This document shows positions 26,168 through 34,245 of a stretch of 64,000 nucleotides of DNA, piece after piece (the first letter of the stretch is position 1; each line of letters opens with the position of its first letter). Location of the stretch: assembly GCF_026343115.1 (NCBI RefSeq), contig NZ_JAPEMC010000002.1:558001-622000 (forward strand), in the 5' to 3' direction. Origin of the DNA: Streptomyces sp. NBC_00102. GTDB taxonomy: Bacteria; Actinomycetota; Actinomycetes; Streptomycetales; Streptomycetaceae. The notes below the pieces were generated by a model. The model searched no databases, was not told the origin of the DNA, and saw nothing but the letters and a program-made list of their open reading frames with translations. Both the position numbers and the translations under genes were made by a program.

Positions 26168-27478
26168 TTGTGGCGGTGCGTGTCTTTGTGTTCGGTGTCG
26201 CGTTGGAAGGGTGTGACTCCGGACGAGATTGCGGCTTTGCGTGGTGAGTTGGAGGATTTCGCGGCGGAGGTTTTTGAGCCGTTCGCGAGGAACGATCAGC
26301 GTCGGTGGGGGCAGGTCTATCTGCGGGGCCTGCTCATGGACGGGCGGCGCAAGTCGGTCGAGCCGATGGCCGCCCGGCTGGGCGAGGACGGGAACCGTCA
26401 GGCACTGGCCCACTTCATCACCACCAGCCCGTGGGATCCCGCACACGTGAGAGCCAAGCTGGCCTGGAGGATGGAACAGGCGATCCGGCCCACCGCGCTG
26501 GTCTTCGACGACACCGGGTTCCTCAAGGACGGCAGTGCCTCGGCGTGCGTGTCACGGCAGTACACCGGAACCGCCGGGAAGGTCACCAACTGCCAGGTCG
26601 GCGTCTCCCTGCACATGGCCTGTGACCATGCTTCGGCGGCGGTGGACTGGCGGCTGTTCCTGCCCGAGACCTGGGCGCCCGGATCCGTGAAGGCGGACCC
26701 GGACAAGGTCGCCCGCCGCACCGCCTGCGGCATCCCCGACGACATCGGGCACGTGGAGAAATGGCAGCTCGCGCTCGACATGCTCGACGAGACCCGCTCA
26801 TGGGGCATCGAGGTCCCGCTGGCTGTCGCGGATGCCGGATACGGCGACGCCGCGGCCTTCCGCCTCGGCCTCCAGGCCCGCGGGCTCAACTACGTGGTGG
26901 GCATCTCGACCACCATGTCGGCCCACCCCGGCCACGCCGCACCGGTGACCGAACCGTACTCCGGGAACGGACGCCCACCGGTCGCGAAGTACCCCGACAA
27001 GCCACAGTCCGTGAAACAGCTGACCATGGCCGTCGGACGCAGAGCGGCGAAGCCGGTGCAATGGCGTGAGGGCTCCCGGCCCGGCAGTGGCCGCAGCGGC
27101 TTCAAGCGGATGTACTCACGCTTCGTGGCCCTGCGGATCCGGCCTGCCGGACGCGAGGTCCGCCAGGCCGCCGATGGCCCGGAACTGCCCGAGTGCTGGG
27201 TCCTGGCCGAGTGGCCGGCCGGCAGGGAAGAACCTGTTCAGTTCTGGCTCTCCGACCTCCCGGCCGACACCCCGCTGACCACCCTGGTCCGCCTCGCCAA
27301 ACTCCGCTGGCGCATCGAACACGACTACCGCGAGATGAAACAGGCCCTGGGCCTGGCCCACTTCGAGGGCCGCACCTGGAGTGGCTGGCACCATCACGTC
27401 ACCCTCGTCTCCGTCGCGCACGCCTTCTGCACCCTGCAACGACTGGCCAGAGCCCCAAAAGACACGGCGCCGGCCTGA
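26168..27478 (+). CDS. IS701-family transposase
   Basis: About 420-436 residues depending on the start. Conserved IS701 features are VTPDEIAALRGELEDF near the N-terminus, LVFDDTGFLKDGSASAC (first catalytic Asp region), VADAGYGD (second Asp) and the C-terminal LRWRIEHDYREMKQALGL with its YREMK-type Glu. These give a DDE/RNase H-fold enzyme that moves DNA by cut and paste. The longest frame begins at TTG 26168; GTG at 26180, 26195 or 26213 are plausible alternatives, the last giving the usual VTPDEIA opening. No ribosome binding site decides. The frame is undamaged. Confidence 0.92.
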   Translation: MWRCVSLCSVSRWKGVTPDEIAALRGELEDFAAEVFEPFARNDQRRWGQVYLRGLLMDGRRKSVEPMAARLGEDGNRQALAHFITTSPWDPAHVRAKLAWRMEQAIRPTALVFDDTGFLKDGSASACVSRQYTGTAGKVTNCQVGVSLHMACDHASAAVDWRLFLPETWAPGSVKADPDKVARRTACGIPDDIGHVEKWQLALDMLDETRSWGIEVPLAVADAGYGDAAAFRLGLQARGLNYVVGISTTMSAHPGHAAPVTEPYSGNGRPPVAKYPDKPQSVKQLTMAVGRRAAKPVQWREGSRPGSGRSGFKRMYSRFVALRIRPAGREVRQAADGPELPECWVLAEWPAGREEPVQFWLSDLPADTPLTTLVRLAKLRWRIEHDYREMKQALGLAHFEGRTWSGWHHHVTLVSVAHAFCTLQRLARAPKDTAPA

Positions 27479-27573
27479 GCCTCTACCGAGTCGTCCGCGA
27501 GCTACAGATACTCCTCGCGACCTGGACCGGCGCCTGCCCCACCTGCCACCGCGACATACCCACAGCCGCACCG

Positions 27574-27589
27574 ACCTGACCAAGCCCTA
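27574..27589 (-). repeat. Right terminal inverted repeat of the IS
   Basis: Reads ACCTGACCAAGCCCTA on the plus strand, the exact reverse complement of the left end, and is followed at once by CTAG. Confidence 0.9.
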
Positions 27590-27590
27590 C

Positions 27591-27603
27591 TAGCGTCCCA
27601 GCC
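27591..27603 (+). promoter_or_regulatory. -10 element of the cupin gene, leaderless start
   Basis: TAGCGT (27591-27596) fits TANNNT and lies exactly 7 nt before the cupin ATG, the geometry of a leaderless transcript starting at the ATG. No ribosome binding site precedes the ATG, which agrees. The TAG is part of the duplicated CTAG, so this -10 survived insertion but its original -35 is now 1.46 kb away. No -35-like hexamer lies 17-19 bp upstream inside the IS end. Confidence 0.55.
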
Positions 27604-28122
27604 ATGAGCGAGCCGCTGACGACCCCCGGTGAGGGGTTCCACCCTCATCTCCACACGGCCCGGGGCACCTCGACGGCCTCCCCGCGCACCCGCCTCCACC
27701 ACGTCCGGGCGGACGAACTCGACGGGGACACCGCGCAGACCGGCGGCATGCGCAGATTCGGTGCGGTCAGCGGTAAGACCGTCGGCTCCGAGAAGCTGTG
27801 GATGGGCCAGACCCACGTGGCCCCGGCGACCGCATCCTCCGACCACCACCACGGAGAGTCCGAGACCGCCATCCATGTGGTCAGCGGACACCCGGAGTTC
27901 GTCTTCCTGGACGACTCGGGCGAGCAGCCGGAGGAAGTGCGGCTGCGCACTTCGCCGGGCGACTACATCTTCGTCCCCCCGTTCGTGCCGCACCGCGAGG
28001 AGAACCCGGACCCCACCGAGGAGGCCGTGGTCGTCATCGCCCGGAGCACGCAGGAGGCGATCGTGGTCAACCTGCCGCGGCTGTACGCCCTGGAGCCGGA
28101 CGTGCCGGACGGAGACGCCTGA
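27604..28122 (+). CDS. Cupin-fold metal-binding protein
   Basis: A 172-residue single-domain cupin. Motif 1 is seen as DHHHGESETAIHVVSG (HxH...E...G) and motif 2 as GDYIFVPPFVPHREEN (P...H...N), which supply the three-His/one-Glu metal site of the barrel. Substrate cannot be told from sequence; small actinobacterial cupins include isomerases, dioxygenases and uncharacterised sugar or hydroxyacid binders. It is monocistronic, ending before a hairpin. Its promoter appears to be interrupted by the upstream IS element, so expression may be reduced. Confidence 0.85.
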   Translation: MSEPLTTPGEGFHPHLHTARGTSTASPRTRLHHVRADELDGDTAQTGGMRRFGAVSGKTVGSEKLWMGQTHVAPATASSDHHHGESETAIHVVSGHPEFVFLDDSGEQPEEVRLRTSPGDYIFVPPFVPHREENPDPTEEAVVVIARSTQEAIVVNLPRLYALEPDVPDGDA

Positions 28123-28154
28123 CGGACGTACCTCCCGGCTCGCGGGAGCCGTAG

Positions 28155-28184
28155 GGCCGGTCCGGTGGAAACCCGGGACCGGCC
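28155..28184 (+). terminator. Terminator-like hairpin after the cupin gene
   Basis: GGCCGGTCC and GGACCGGCC form a 9-bp stem with a 12-nt loop, 33 bp past the stop codon. Confidence 0.6.
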
Positions 28185-28300
28185 TTCGGCATTCCTGAGG
28201 CTGGTCGGCTGGTCGGCTGGTCGGCTGGCGGGACAGCGGGCGGCGGGCGGAAACGGGCAATGGGTGGGATGAATTCTGTTCGCAGGATCGAATGATGAAG

Positions 28301-28315
28301 TCACCTTCATGGTGA
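28301..28315. promoter_or_regulatory. Small inverted repeat upstream of the RbsD/FucU gene
   Basis: TCACC-TTCAT-GGTGA lies in the A+T-rich zone 122 bp before the start codon. It could be an operator, but a 5-bp arm is weak evidence. Confidence 0.25.
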
Positions 28316-28436
28316 ACCTGTGAATCAATGGTGTGATGGAAGTCTGTTGGACAAAACACTGCCAGTCGCCTTACATACATCCCATCTCTGTACGCGGTCT
28401 TCCCCGACCGTAGCCAACCCGCCGTGGAGGAACTCC

Positions 28437-28862
28437 GTGCTTCTGACCGAACTGATCCACCCCGGCCTGCTGGAAGCCCTGGCCGGTGCCGGACACGGTG
28501 CCCGCGTGCTGCTCACCGACGGGCACTACCCCGCGAGCACGGCTGTCGGGCCGAACGCCCGGATCGTGCACCTCAACGTGGCACCCGGCCTGCTCGACGT
28601 CCCGCCGGTGCTCGACGTGCTGCTGCGGACCATTCCCGTCGAATCGGCCCAGGTGATGGTGCCGCCGAAGGGCGAGCCCGAGCCCGCTGCCATCGCCGAC
28701 TACCGCGCCCGGCTCGGCGGGGTACCGGTGGAGGAACTCGACCGGTACGCCTTCTACGACGCGGCCCGCACCCCGGACGTGGCCCTGGCGGTCGTCACCG
28801 CGGACACCCGCACGTACGCCAACCTGCTGCTGACCATCGGCGTTCGGGCGGCGGGACTCTGA
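28437..28862 (+). CDS. RbsD/FucU-family sugar mutarotase or pyranase
   Basis: This 141-residue protein matches the usual length of the family, which interconverts anomeric or ring forms of ribose or fucose. Typical features are LIHPGLLEALAGAGHGARVL at the N-terminus with the conserved His, DGHYPAS, and a C-terminal DTRTYANLLLTIGV strand carrying the active-site Tyr/Asn. I take the GTG at 28437, with GGAGG 6 nt upstream; the longer frame beginning at 28320 reads through A+T-rich non-coding sequence. No sugar kinase or transporter adjoins it, so the sugar is not indicated. Confidence 0.88.
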   Translation: MLLTELIHPGLLEALAGAGHGARVLLTDGHYPASTAVGPNARIVHLNVAPGLLDVPPVLDVLLRTIPVESAQVMVPPKGEPEPAAIADYRARLGGVPVEELDRYAFYDAARTPDVALAVVTADTRTYANLLLTIGVRAAGL

Positions 28863-29044
28863 CGGTGCGATGACCGGGCGCCGTCCACCGCGCGACGGGC
28901 CGCGATCGGCGGGCATGTCCCGTGCCTGCCCGGAAGGCGTCCGGACGACACGGGACAGGTGCGTGGGGGTGCAGGGGCAGGGACGCCGACCGTTGCGAGC
29001 GCCGCGAAGTGAACCCGGCGTCCGGCAGCCCCGCCCGCCCGGCC

Positions 29045-29899
29045 TCAGTGGCGCAGGCGGGCCCGTACGAGGACGGCGTCGTGGTCCGTGTAGGTGGCGG
29101 GCTCGACCGTCACCTCGGGGGAGGCGAGGTTGCCGTAGACGTGCTGGATGCCGGGGGACTGGGTGGCGGCGTCGTCCGTCAGCGTCCACATGCCCTCGGG
29201 GGCGCAGGAGGCATGCCGGTTGACGTCACCGGCGAAGATCGTCTGCCGGCCCCGGGCGGCGAGGACCGCGGAGAGCTCGGAGCACTGGACGGAGTTGGTG
29301 CTGTCGGCGGCCTCGCCGTCGGTCGACAGGTGGCTAGTGCACACGTTCACCCGGCGAGCCGTCGTGACGCACAGCCAGCGGCGCTCCTCGACACCGCTGA
29401 ACGCCGAGTACGCGGCGTCCTCCCCGGCGCGGATGGCGTCCTTGGTCAGGACCGCGTTGCCGAAGACGCCGCGTCCGGTGGGCGTCTTGCAGTCGAGCGG
29501 CGCGCCCCGGTAGATGACCGTGGCGAACCGGTACCGGTAGCCGGTGCGGGCCGCGATCTCGGCGACGTCCGCGCTGCACGCCTCGTTGAGGGTGACGGCG
29601 TCGACGCGGTGGGCCTGCACGCGTTCGACGACCTCGTCGAGGACCTTCGGATACTCGGTGCGGGCGTAACAGCCCGCGTACCCGCTGGAACAGACGTTCA
29701 TCTGGAGGAGCGAGAACGCCCGGTCGTCCCGGTGCCCGTGCGCGGAGGCGGCGTGCGAGCCGTGGGCCTCGTGCGAGGCGTGCGAGGAGCCGGGGGTGTG
29801 AGCGGTGGCCGAGGCGGCGGTGGGTGACACCAGGAGCGCGGCGGACGCCGACAGAACGAGAACGAGGGCGCGCAGACGCGCCGCAGTGAAGTGGATCAT
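29045..29899 (-). CDS. Secreted endonuclease/exonuclease/phosphatase-fold protein
   Basis: A 284-residue protein with a clear Sec signal peptide (basic start, hydrophobic core LVLVLSASAALLV, then ASA). Next comes a His-rich stretch (residues about 35-58, HASHEAHGSHAASAHGH) that could bind metal. The remainder has EEP-fold landmarks: LLQMNVCSSG, LNEAC (catalytic Glu region), GDVNRH (Asp/Asn) and YTDHDAVLV (terminal Asp/His). Six or more cysteines suggest disulphides outside the cell. Candidates are a secreted nuclease or phosphoesterase. It is monocistronic; no strong ribosome binding site precedes the ATG. Confidence 0.85.
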   Translation of the reverse strand: MIHFTAARLRALVLVLSASAALLVSPTAASATAHTPGSSHASHEAHGSHAASAHGHRDDRAFSLLQMNVCSSGYAGCYARTEYPKVLDEVVERVQAHRVDAVTLNEACSADVAEIAARTGYRYRFATVIYRGAPLDCKTPTGRGVFGNAVLTKDAIRAGEDAAYSAFSGVEERRWLCVTTARRVNVCTSHLSTDGEAADSTNSVQCSELSAVLAARGRQTIFAGDVNRHASCAPEGMWTLTDDAATQSPGIQHVYGNLASPEVTVEPATYTDHDAVLVRARLRH

Positions 29900-30117
29900 G
29901 ACGCGAGTGTGCGCACCGGGCCGCGGCGTGAGAAGTGCGGCGAGGATCTGTTAACCGATGCTTCCGGCGCCCGTCACCGGCTTCCCGTACCGGCCACCTC
30001 CCGTTGCCCCGCCCGCCATCCGCGCTCCGCCGTGACGGCCCCGCACGCTCCAGGAGCCCGGGGAGCGCCGGTCCGGAACGCCTGCCGCCGCGCCCCGTCG
30101 CACACCGGAGGGATCGC

Positions 30118-30954
30118 TCAGATCCCGAGGACCTCCTTGATGGTGCGCAGGACCCCGTTCTCGGTGTGGGCCGGGGCCGTGTGGCGGGCGCGGCCGAGGA
30201 TGTCCGGGTGGGCGTTGGCCATGGCGAAGGACCAGTCGGCGGCGTCGAGCATTTCCAGGTCGTTGAGGTAGTCCCCGAACGCCATGGTCTGCTCCGGTCC
30301 GATGCCCATCGCCTGCTGGAGGCGGCGCACGGCCACGCCCTTGTCGGCGGTGCGGTTCATGACGTCGATCCAGTGCCTGCCCGAGACGACCACCCGGTGG
30401 GTGTCGGAGAACTCCGCCAGGGCGGGGGCGGAGCCTTCGGCCCCGCCGAAGTCGAGGACGGCGACCTTGATGATCTCGTCGTCGACGGCGGTGGCGTCGT
30501 CCACGAGCCGGTGCGCCCGGTAGTACTTCGCGACCTCGGCGAGGAACGCCTCGTCGCCGCGTTCGGTGTACGCCGAGCGCTTGCCGCAGACCACCACGCC
30601 GACGTCTCCGCCCTTCTCGGCGAGCTGCCGGACGCGGGTGACCAGACGGGCGGAGACCGCGGGGTCGAGCGGGTCCGAGGAGAGCTCGGCCCCGTCGCGG
30701 ACGACGAGGGTGCCGTTCTCCGCGATGTAGACCATGCCCGCGTCCACACCCTCGAACAGGTGGGCCAGGGTGGCGTACTGGCGGCCGCTGGCCGGGCTGA
30801 AGACGATGCCGCGGCGGCGCAGCTCGTCCAGCAGGGGCCACAGGCCCGCCGGTACGTTGCCGTCGGCGTCGAGGAGGGTGCCGTCCATGTCCGTGACGAT
30901 GAGCCGGATGTCGGGGTGGCCGGCGGGCGGACGCGCGTCGCGTCGGGTGTGCAT
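30118..30954 (-). CDS. HAD-superfamily Cof-type hydrolase
   Basis: A 278-residue phosphatase of the Cof/YidA class. Motif I is IVTDMDGTLLD, motif II lies in SPASGR, the conserved Lys is in NRTADKGVAVRRL, and motif IV is AFGDYLNDLEML with the metal-binding Asp pair. Such enzymes dephosphorylate sugar phosphates and related cofactors. ATG 30954 has AGGA 5 nt upstream and restores normal family length; upstream sequence in this frame is non-coding. It stands alone. Confidence 0.9.
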   Translation of the reverse strand: MHTRRDARPPAGHPDIRLIVTDMDGTLLDADGNVPAGLWPLLDELRRRGIVFSPASGRQYATLAHLFEGVDAGMVYIAENGTLVVRDGAELSSDPLDPAVSARLVTRVRQLAEKGGDVGVVVCGKRSAYTERGDEAFLAEVAKYYRAHRLVDDATAVDDEIIKVAVLDFGGAEGSAPALAEFSDTHRVVVSGRHWIDVMNRTADKGVAVRRLQQAMGIGPEQTMAFGDYLNDLEMLDAADWSFAMANAHPDILGRARHTAPAHTENGVLRTIKEVLGI

Positions 30955-31055
30955 GGTGTTCCTGAGGTCGGCGGGTCGGGGCGGAGACCGTCCCGCGGGA
31001 CGGCCTCCGCCCGCAACGTAACCATGTCCGGCGGCCTGGCCGGGGACCGGGTACG

Positions 31056-31099
31056 CGTGCGGCGGTGCCCGGTCATGATCGACCGGGCACCGCCGCACG
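31056..31099 (-). terminator. Strong hairpin after the DUF2510 gene
   Basis: A 19-bp perfect stem with a 6-nt loop, 18 bp past the stop codon of the DUF2510 gene. No T-run follows, as is common in Streptomyces. Confidence 0.75.
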
Positions 31100-31117
31100 T
31101 CTGTCCGGTACCTCTGT

Positions 31118-32098
31118 CTACGCGGTCTGCCCGTTGCCCGAACCGCTCACCGAGGCCGCCTTGATGCCCTTGGTGATGGTGTCCAGCACGGAGAGCTCCG
31201 GCGCCTTGGCGTTGATGTCGAATCCGGAGCGGATGACGACCATCAGGTCTTTGCTGTTGGGGGAGGGGAAGGCGAGCGATTCGACGTATCCGTCGTCGCC
31301 CTTCTTCGTCACCACCTTCCAGCGCACGAGGTAGCCCTTCTGGCCCGCCACGGTGACGGCCTCGGACTTCAGCTCCTGGTGGGAGGTGATCCCCTCGTAG
31401 ATCTTCGCGCCGTAGGACTCCTCGGCGTTGGCCGAGATGTCCTTTTTCGCGGCCGCCTCGGCGGTCTTCTCGGTGTTCTCCAGCGCCGCCGCGGGCGCCG
31501 AGAACACGCCTCCGCGCACGCACTTCTGGCTGGTGTCGCCGGGGCAGGCGTACTCGCCGGTCGTCAGGTTGGCGCCGACCGTGCCGGATTCGCCGGTCCA
31601 GCCGTCCGGCACCGGCAGGCTGATGCCGCTGGCGACATCGGTGGCGTAGCCGTCCTCGGTCGGGATCTGCGGCTCGGGCGCCTGGTCCTGGCCACCACTG
31701 CCGTCGCCGCCGTCACCGTTCTGACCGCTTCCCCCGTCGCTGCCGCCGCTCTGGCCGCCGCCGAAGCCGCCGATGCCGCCGCTCTCGCCGCTGCCGCCGG
31801 GCCCGCCCTGGCGTCCGTCGCCGCCGGACGGTGGGCCTCCGGACCGTGCGACCGAGGGGGTGGCGGAGTCCTTGCCGTCGCCGTGCCCCAGTGCGTACGC
31901 GCCACCGCCGACGGCGGCGAGGACCACCACGCCGACGGTGATGCCGACACCGATGCGGATACGGCGGCTACGGACGGCGGCGGGTGCCACGCGGAGCTGG
32001 TCGGTCCACTGGGTGCCGTCCCACCAGCGCTCCTGCGCGGGGCCTATTCCTGAATACCCGGGGTCTGGATGCCAGCCGGGCGGGCTCGTCTGGTTCAC
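31118..32098 (-). CDS. DUF2510-domain membrane protein
   Basis: About 326 residues. The N-terminal DUF2510 motif (PGWHPDPGYSG, then RWWDGTQWT) is cytosolic and is followed by one membrane segment (IGVGITVGVVVLAAVGGGAYAL), a long Gly/Ser-rich linker and an extracellular domain (about 160-326) with two cysteines. Function is unknown; the family is common in Streptomyces envelopes. I start at GTG 32098, as homologues open with xNQTSPPGW; a GTG at 32131 would add 11 residues. Neither has a clear ribosome binding site. Confidence 0.82.
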   Translation of the reverse strand: MNQTSPPGWHPDPGYSGIGPAQERWWDGTQWTDQLRVAPAAVRSRRIRIGVGITVGVVVLAAVGGGAYALGHGDGKDSATPSVARSGGPPSGGDGRQGGPGGSGESGGIGGFGGGQSGGSDGGSGQNGDGGDGSGGQDQAPEPQIPTEDGYATDVASGISLPVPDGWTGESGTVGANLTTGEYACPGDTSQKCVRGGVFSAPAAALENTEKTAEAAAKKDISANAEESYGAKIYEGITSHQELKSEAVTVAGQKGYLVRWKVVTKKGDDGYVESLAFPSPNSKDLMVVIRSGFDINAKAPELSVLDTITKGIKAASVSGSGNGQTA

Positions 32099-32195
32099 AG
32101 CCGTACCGTATGCGGACTGAGTGAGAATCACATGAAATGGCTGGTGTTCTTTCTCTCAAGACGGCGCGCCGCACACCCCGGCGACCCCTCCTGCC

Positions 32196-33116
32196 TCAGC
32201 CCAGCAGGGCCGCCGTGGTGACCGTGACCGGCGCCGCGAGCACCGTGGAGAGCAGGATCGACTCCCGGGCCAGCCGCACGCCCGTCCCGTAGTGCGAGGC
32301 ATACGTGAAGAGGTTCTGGGCGGCGGGGAGGCCGCTGGTCACCACCACCGCGAACAGCGGCGCGCCCTCCAGTCCGAACACCCCGGCGGCGATGGCCCAG
32401 GCGGTCAGCGGCTGGGCGAAGCTCTTCAGCGCCACCGAGAGGAGCACCGGCCCCCGGTCCTTGCCGCGACCGGGCATCTCGCTCCCGCGCAGCGAGATGC
32501 CGAAGGCGAGGAGCACGCCCGGCACCGCGATTCCCGCGATCAGGGTCACCGGTTCCAGTACGGGCCCGGGGACGGGCCGGCCCAGCACGCTGACCGCGAC
32601 CCCGGCGAGCGAGGCCAGGACGATCGGGTTGCGGAACGGTGTGGTCAGCAGCCGGACCACGGACTCCCGCTCGCCGGGGCGCGAGGTCTCGATGACGGTG
32701 AGGGCCACGGGTGAGACGACCAGCTGTTGGAAGAGCAGGATCGGTGCGATGAGGGTCGCGTCCCCCAGTACGTAGACGGCGATGGGGATACCGAGATTAC
32801 CGGCGTTGACGTAGCAGGAGCAGAGCGCGCCTATCGTCGTACGGCCGACGCTCCAGCCGCGTACGGCTCCCACCGCGACGAAGGCGCCCGCCACCACCAG
32901 CGTGGAGAGTGCGGTCACCAGCAGGGGCAGCGAGACCATGACCGACAGGTCGGCCTTGGTCATGGTGGTGAACAGCAGGGCGGGCGAGGCCACATGGAAG
33001 GACAGCCGGGTGAGCACGGGCTGCCCGTGCTCACCCAGCAGGTTCCAGCGGCCGATCAGATAACCGACGGCGATGATGCTCGCGATGACCCCGAAACCCT
33101 CCAGGACACCGGTCAT
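32196..33116 (-). CDS. AEC-family transporter
   Basis: A 306-residue membrane protein with about ten hydrophobic helices and the two-bundle AEC (auxin efflux carrier/MdcF) pattern, including the NAGNLGIPIAVYVLG motif of the discontinuous helix and GLPAAQNLF in the second repeat. AEC members move malonate, malate, lactate or similar anions. It is divergent from a FadR-type regulator, and the gap contains a palindrome that reappears upstream of lutA, so an organic-acid substrate such as lactate is a reasonable inference. I use ATG 33116; the longer frame adds an Arg/Pro-rich non-conserved stretch. Confidence 0.88.
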   Translation of the reverse strand: MTGVLEGFGVIASIIAVGYLIGRWNLLGEHGQPVLTRLSFHVASPALLFTTMTKADLSVMVSLPLLVTALSTLVVAGAFVAVGAVRGWSVGRTTIGALCSCYVNAGNLGIPIAVYVLGDATLIAPILLFQQLVVSPVALTVIETSRPGERESVVRLLTTPFRNPIVLASLAGVAVSVLGRPVPGPVLEPVTLIAGIAVPGVLLAFGISLRGSEMPGRGKDRGPVLLSVALKSFAQPLTAWAIAAGVFGLEGAPLFAVVVTSGLPAAQNLFTYASHYGTGVRLARESILLSTVLAAPVTVTTAALLG

Positions 33117-33263
33117 CGGCGGCGGCCGGCGGAGCGGGCGCCTTCGGCGCGGAAGGAGCTGGGGCGGAGGGCGGCATGGACCGGCGGATTTCGGTGTGGC
33201 ATGCACGCAACGTTAGGGAGCGCCGGGTCCTCCGCACAAGGCGTCACTGATCATCCCGGTCTT

Positions 33264-33274
33264 TGGTCCGACCA
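33264..33274. promoter_or_regulatory. FadR-type operator between AEC and regulator genes
   Basis: TGGTCCGACCA is a perfect palindrome matching the TGGT-N3-ACCA core of FadR/LldR-type operators. The same core recurs inside a longer palindrome ahead of lutA. It is 148 bp from the AEC start and 112 bp from the regulator start. Confidence 0.7.
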
Positions 33275-33386
33275 CAGGCCGTGTGTGACATAGTCGGGAC
33301 GGAACGCCCCGAGGGCCTGGGCGGTGAAAGCCGGGCCGCGGAAGGCGCGGACCGCCGGCTCGGCCGGCCCAGGCAGGGAGTGGCCG

Positions 33387-34109
33387 ATGCCCGTCGAATG
33401 GGAACCCGTGCGGCAGTCCCGTACCCACGAACTCGTGCTGCGGAGCATCGAGGAGCGGGTGTTCGCCGGCGAACTCAAGGCGGGCGACCGCCTCCCGCCG
33501 GAGCGCGAGCTCGCCCCCGTCCTCGGCGTCAGCCGCTCCGCCCTGCGTGAGGCGCTGCGGGTGCTGGAGACCATCGGCGTCCTGGTCGCCCAGCCCGGCC
33601 GGGGACCCGACTCGGGGGCACGGATCGTGCGCAACCCGGACGACGCGCTCGGGCGGCTGCTGCGGCTGCACTTCGCGCTGGGCAGCTACAGCCTGGAGGA
33701 CGTCATGGAGGCCCGGGTCGTCCTGGAGCGGTCCGGATTCGAGGCCGCCGTCACGCACGCCCGCGACGAGGATCTCGACGAGGCCGCGTCCCTGGTCGAG
33801 GGCATGGCCGCCCCCGGTATCGGCGTCGCCGCCTTCAACGACCTGGACACCCGCTTCCACGTGCGGATCGCCCGCTGCTCCGGCAACGCGCTGACCTCCA
33901 CCCTCACTTCGGCCGTGCGCGAGTCCGTGCGTCCGCTGATCCTGCGGGCGCTCGAAGAGGCCGAGGACTGGCCGGCCACCGCCGCCGAGCTCAACGCCGA
34001 ACACACCGAACTGCTCAGGCTGGTACGCGCCGGACGGGGCGCGGAGGCGGCTGACCTGGTCGAGCGCCACATCCGCAGCCTGCACGGCACGCTGGTCGAC
34101 GACAAGTAA
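33387..34109 (+). CDS. GntR/FadR-family repressor, likely of lactate utilisation
   Basis: A 240-residue regulator. Residues about 10-75 form the GntR winged helix-turn-helix (LKAGDRLPPERELAPVLGVS, then SALREALRVLETIG). Residues about 90-235 form the all-helical FCD ligand domain with metal-type His residues (FHVRIARCSGN and ERHIRSLH). ATG 33387 has GGGAG 8 nt upstream. It lies 136 bp upstream of lutA on the same strand, with its presumed operator between them. By analogy with LldR and LutR it should release DNA upon binding lactate or another hydroxyacid. Confidence 0.88.
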   Translation: MPVEWEPVRQSRTHELVLRSIEERVFAGELKAGDRLPPERELAPVLGVSRSALREALRVLETIGVLVAQPGRGPDSGARIVRNPDDALGRLLRLHFALGSYSLEDVMEARVVLERSGFEAAVTHARDEDLDEAASLVEGMAAPGIGVAAFNDLDTRFHVRIARCSGNALTSTLTSAVRESVRPLILRALEEAEDWPATAAELNAEHTELLRLVRAGRGAEAADLVERHIRSLHGTLVDDK

Positions 34110-34196
34110 CGCGGTGGCCGGAGGCCGGTAGGGGCGGGAGGGGAGGGGCGCGCGCCCCTTTCCGCCCCGGGAACTTCACGCGGAGGCTCATCGAGA

Positions 34197-34213
34197 GTAT
34201 GGTCCGACCATAC
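34197..34213. promoter_or_regulatory. 17-bp operator palindrome upstream of lutABC
   Basis: GTATGGTCCGACCATAC is a perfect palindrome centred at 34205, 33 bp before lutA. Its centre is identical to the palindrome at 33264. Its position near the probable promoter suits repression of lutABC. Confidence 0.75.
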
Positions 34214-34245
34214 AAAGGACGTAGAGAAACGATCGAGGAGGCTCC

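Larger units (their letters stand above)
26149..27589 (+). mobile_element. Complete IS701-family insertion sequence
   Basis: The element is 1,441 bp. Its ends are perfect 16-bp inverted repeats, TAGGGCTTGGTCAGGT, and it is flanked on both sides by CTAG (26145-26148 and 27590-27593), the four-base target duplication expected for IS701. One full-length transposase gene fills it. Intact ends, intact frame and exact target duplication point to a recent insertion and an element that may still be active. Confidence 0.92.
28123..28436. other. Gap between cupin and RbsD/FucU genes
   Basis: This 314-bp stretch has no supported gene. It contains a terminator-like hairpin, about four direct copies of GGTCGGCT (28202-28227), and an unusually A+T-rich segment (28260-28400) that includes TTGGAC and TTACAT sequences suitable for a weak promoter of the next gene. 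Confidence 0.55.

Noticed and set aside
28320..28436. N-terminal extension of the RbsD/FucU gene
   Set aside because: A+T-rich, atypical codons and far longer than the family; GTG 28437 has a good ribosome binding site.
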